From Gp13-AA77 sp036521995 (GTDB lineage Bacteria; Acidobacteriota; Terriglobia; UBA7540): DNA of 6,033 bases. Shown here one piece after another: positions 5,590 to 6,033 of this stretch; the first letter of the stretch is position 1; each line of letters opens with the position of its first letter. The notes under the pieces are model-generated. The model had not been told where the DNA came from. It did no database searches and saw only the letters and a list, made by a program, of their open reading frames with translations. The stretch spans positions 1 through 6,033 of the forward strand of contig DATDGR010000355.1 in NCBI GenBank assembly GCA_036521995.1, written 5' to 3'. The position numbers and the translations under genes are program-made.

Positions 5590-6033
5590 ATGAGTATAGC
5601 TACGAAGAAAGCTGCCGGGGGCCACACCCTGGCGTTAGTACTGGTATGCGCGTTGGGTTTCGCTGCGACGCCATTGGCACGGGGGCAGTCCTATACGGAA
5701 AGGGTGCTCCACCTCTTCACCGATAAAGCGGATGGGGGCTTCCCTCAGGCCGGACTAGTCCGGGACGCGGCAGGCAACCTCTATGGCACGACCTACGAGG
5801 GCGGCGCGGTCGGCTACGGCACGGTGTTCGAGGTATCGGCTGGCGGCACGGAGAGCGTGCTCTACACCTTCACCGGCGGAGCTGACGGGGGTAGACCTTT
5901 CGCCGGACTAGTCCGGGACGCGGCGGGCAACCTCTATGGCACGGCCCAGTCCGGCGGGGATCTTAACTGCAACGCCCCTTATGGCTGCGGAACGGTTTTC
6001 GAGCTATCGGCTAGCGGTGCGGAGAGGGTGCTT
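5590..6033 (+). CDS. Exported GloVer/TIGR03803-type repeat protein (C-terminus beyond window)
   Basis: The 148 visible residues read to the window edge without a stop. A Sec signal peptide is clear: basic start MSIATKK, hydrophobic core LALVLVCALGFAA (14-26) and probable cleavage near ARGQS (30-34). Tandem repeats of 51 residues follow, with the pattern LxxFT-ADGG-P-AGLVRDAAGNLYGT-GG-GTVFE-S-G-E-VL. Unit one is at about 39-90 and unit two at about 91-148. Unit two is longer in the middle (SGGDLNCNAPYGCGTVFEL) and has a possible Cys127-Cys133 disulfide. This matches the tandem-repeat family NCBI calls GloVer, beta-rich extracellular proteins often ending in a sorting or anchor domain, which would lie outside the window. 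The start is secure: AGGAGG at 5579-5584, 5 bases before the ATG. The biochemical role of the family is not established; a secreted or surface-attached function is inferred. Confidence 0.9.
   Translation, partial: MSIATKKAAGGHTLALVLVCALGFAATPLARGQSYTERVLHLFTDKADGGFPQAGLVRDAAGNLYGTTYEGGAVGYGTVFEVSAGGTESVLYTFTGGADGGRPFAGLVRDAAGNLYGTAQSGGDLNCNAPYGCGTVFELSASGAERVL
5749..5943 (+). repeat. Near-identical 42-bp coding repeats, 153-bp period
   Basis: Positions 5749-5790 and 5902-5943 differ at one base (a silent A/G in the third position of an Ala codon) and encode AGLVRDAAGNLYGT in both repeat units. Each copy contains the perfect 14-bp palindrome CCGGACTAGTCCGG (5750-5763 and 5903-5916). The flanking parts of the units are more diverged. 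Confidence 0.85.

Overview
The window (about 60% G+C) looks like the chromosome of a soil or sediment bacterium, most plausibly an acidobacterium. This is an inference from gene content: an NtrC-family two-component system, a large secreted TPR protein, and a secreted protein with GloVer/TIGR03803-type repeats, which are common in Acidobacteriota, Verrucomicrobiota and Planctomycetota. No rRNA or other phylogenetic marker is present.

Region 1 (1-2707, minus strand) is a two-component operon. A sigma-54-dependent response regulator (receiver, AAA+ and Fis-type HTH domains) is followed by a membrane sensor histidine kinase. The kinase start codon lies 35 bp inside the end of the regulator gene. 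The kinase runs off the left edge just after its H-box, so its ATP-binding domain is outside the window. The regulator has three in-frame ATG codons within 49 bp, two of them preceded by a duplicated purine-rich ribosome-binding sequence.

Region 2 (2708-2989) is a divergent intergenic region with a 12-bp GC palindrome and no convincing promoter. Region 3 (2990-4672, plus strand) encodes a 560-residue exported TPR protein. Its stop codon is embedded in a strong hairpin followed by a T-run, a likely intrinsic terminator.

Region 4 (4685-5589) is about 0.9 kb without an intact gene and looks like mobile-element debris. It holds a 29-bp direct repeat pair, probably with a third decayed copy; a G-run able to form a quadruplex; a second imperfect direct repeat; a 12-bp inverted repeat pair enclosing 100 bp; and, on the minus strand, an IS1595-type transposase remnant in which N-terminal and C-terminal pieces are joined and the catalytic core is missing. 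A good sigma-70-like promoter overlaps the upstream end of this remnant.

Region 5 (5590-6033, plus strand, runs off the right edge) is the start of an exported GloVer-repeat protein with a strong ribosome-binding site. Its 51-residue repeats are nearly identical at DNA level over 42 bp and carry a 14-bp palindrome.

I found no convincing wholly new system. The most unusual observations are the triplicated start region, the repeat-dense 4.87-5.4 kb segment, the internally deleted transposase whose remains supply a promoter, and the homogenised GloVer repeats.
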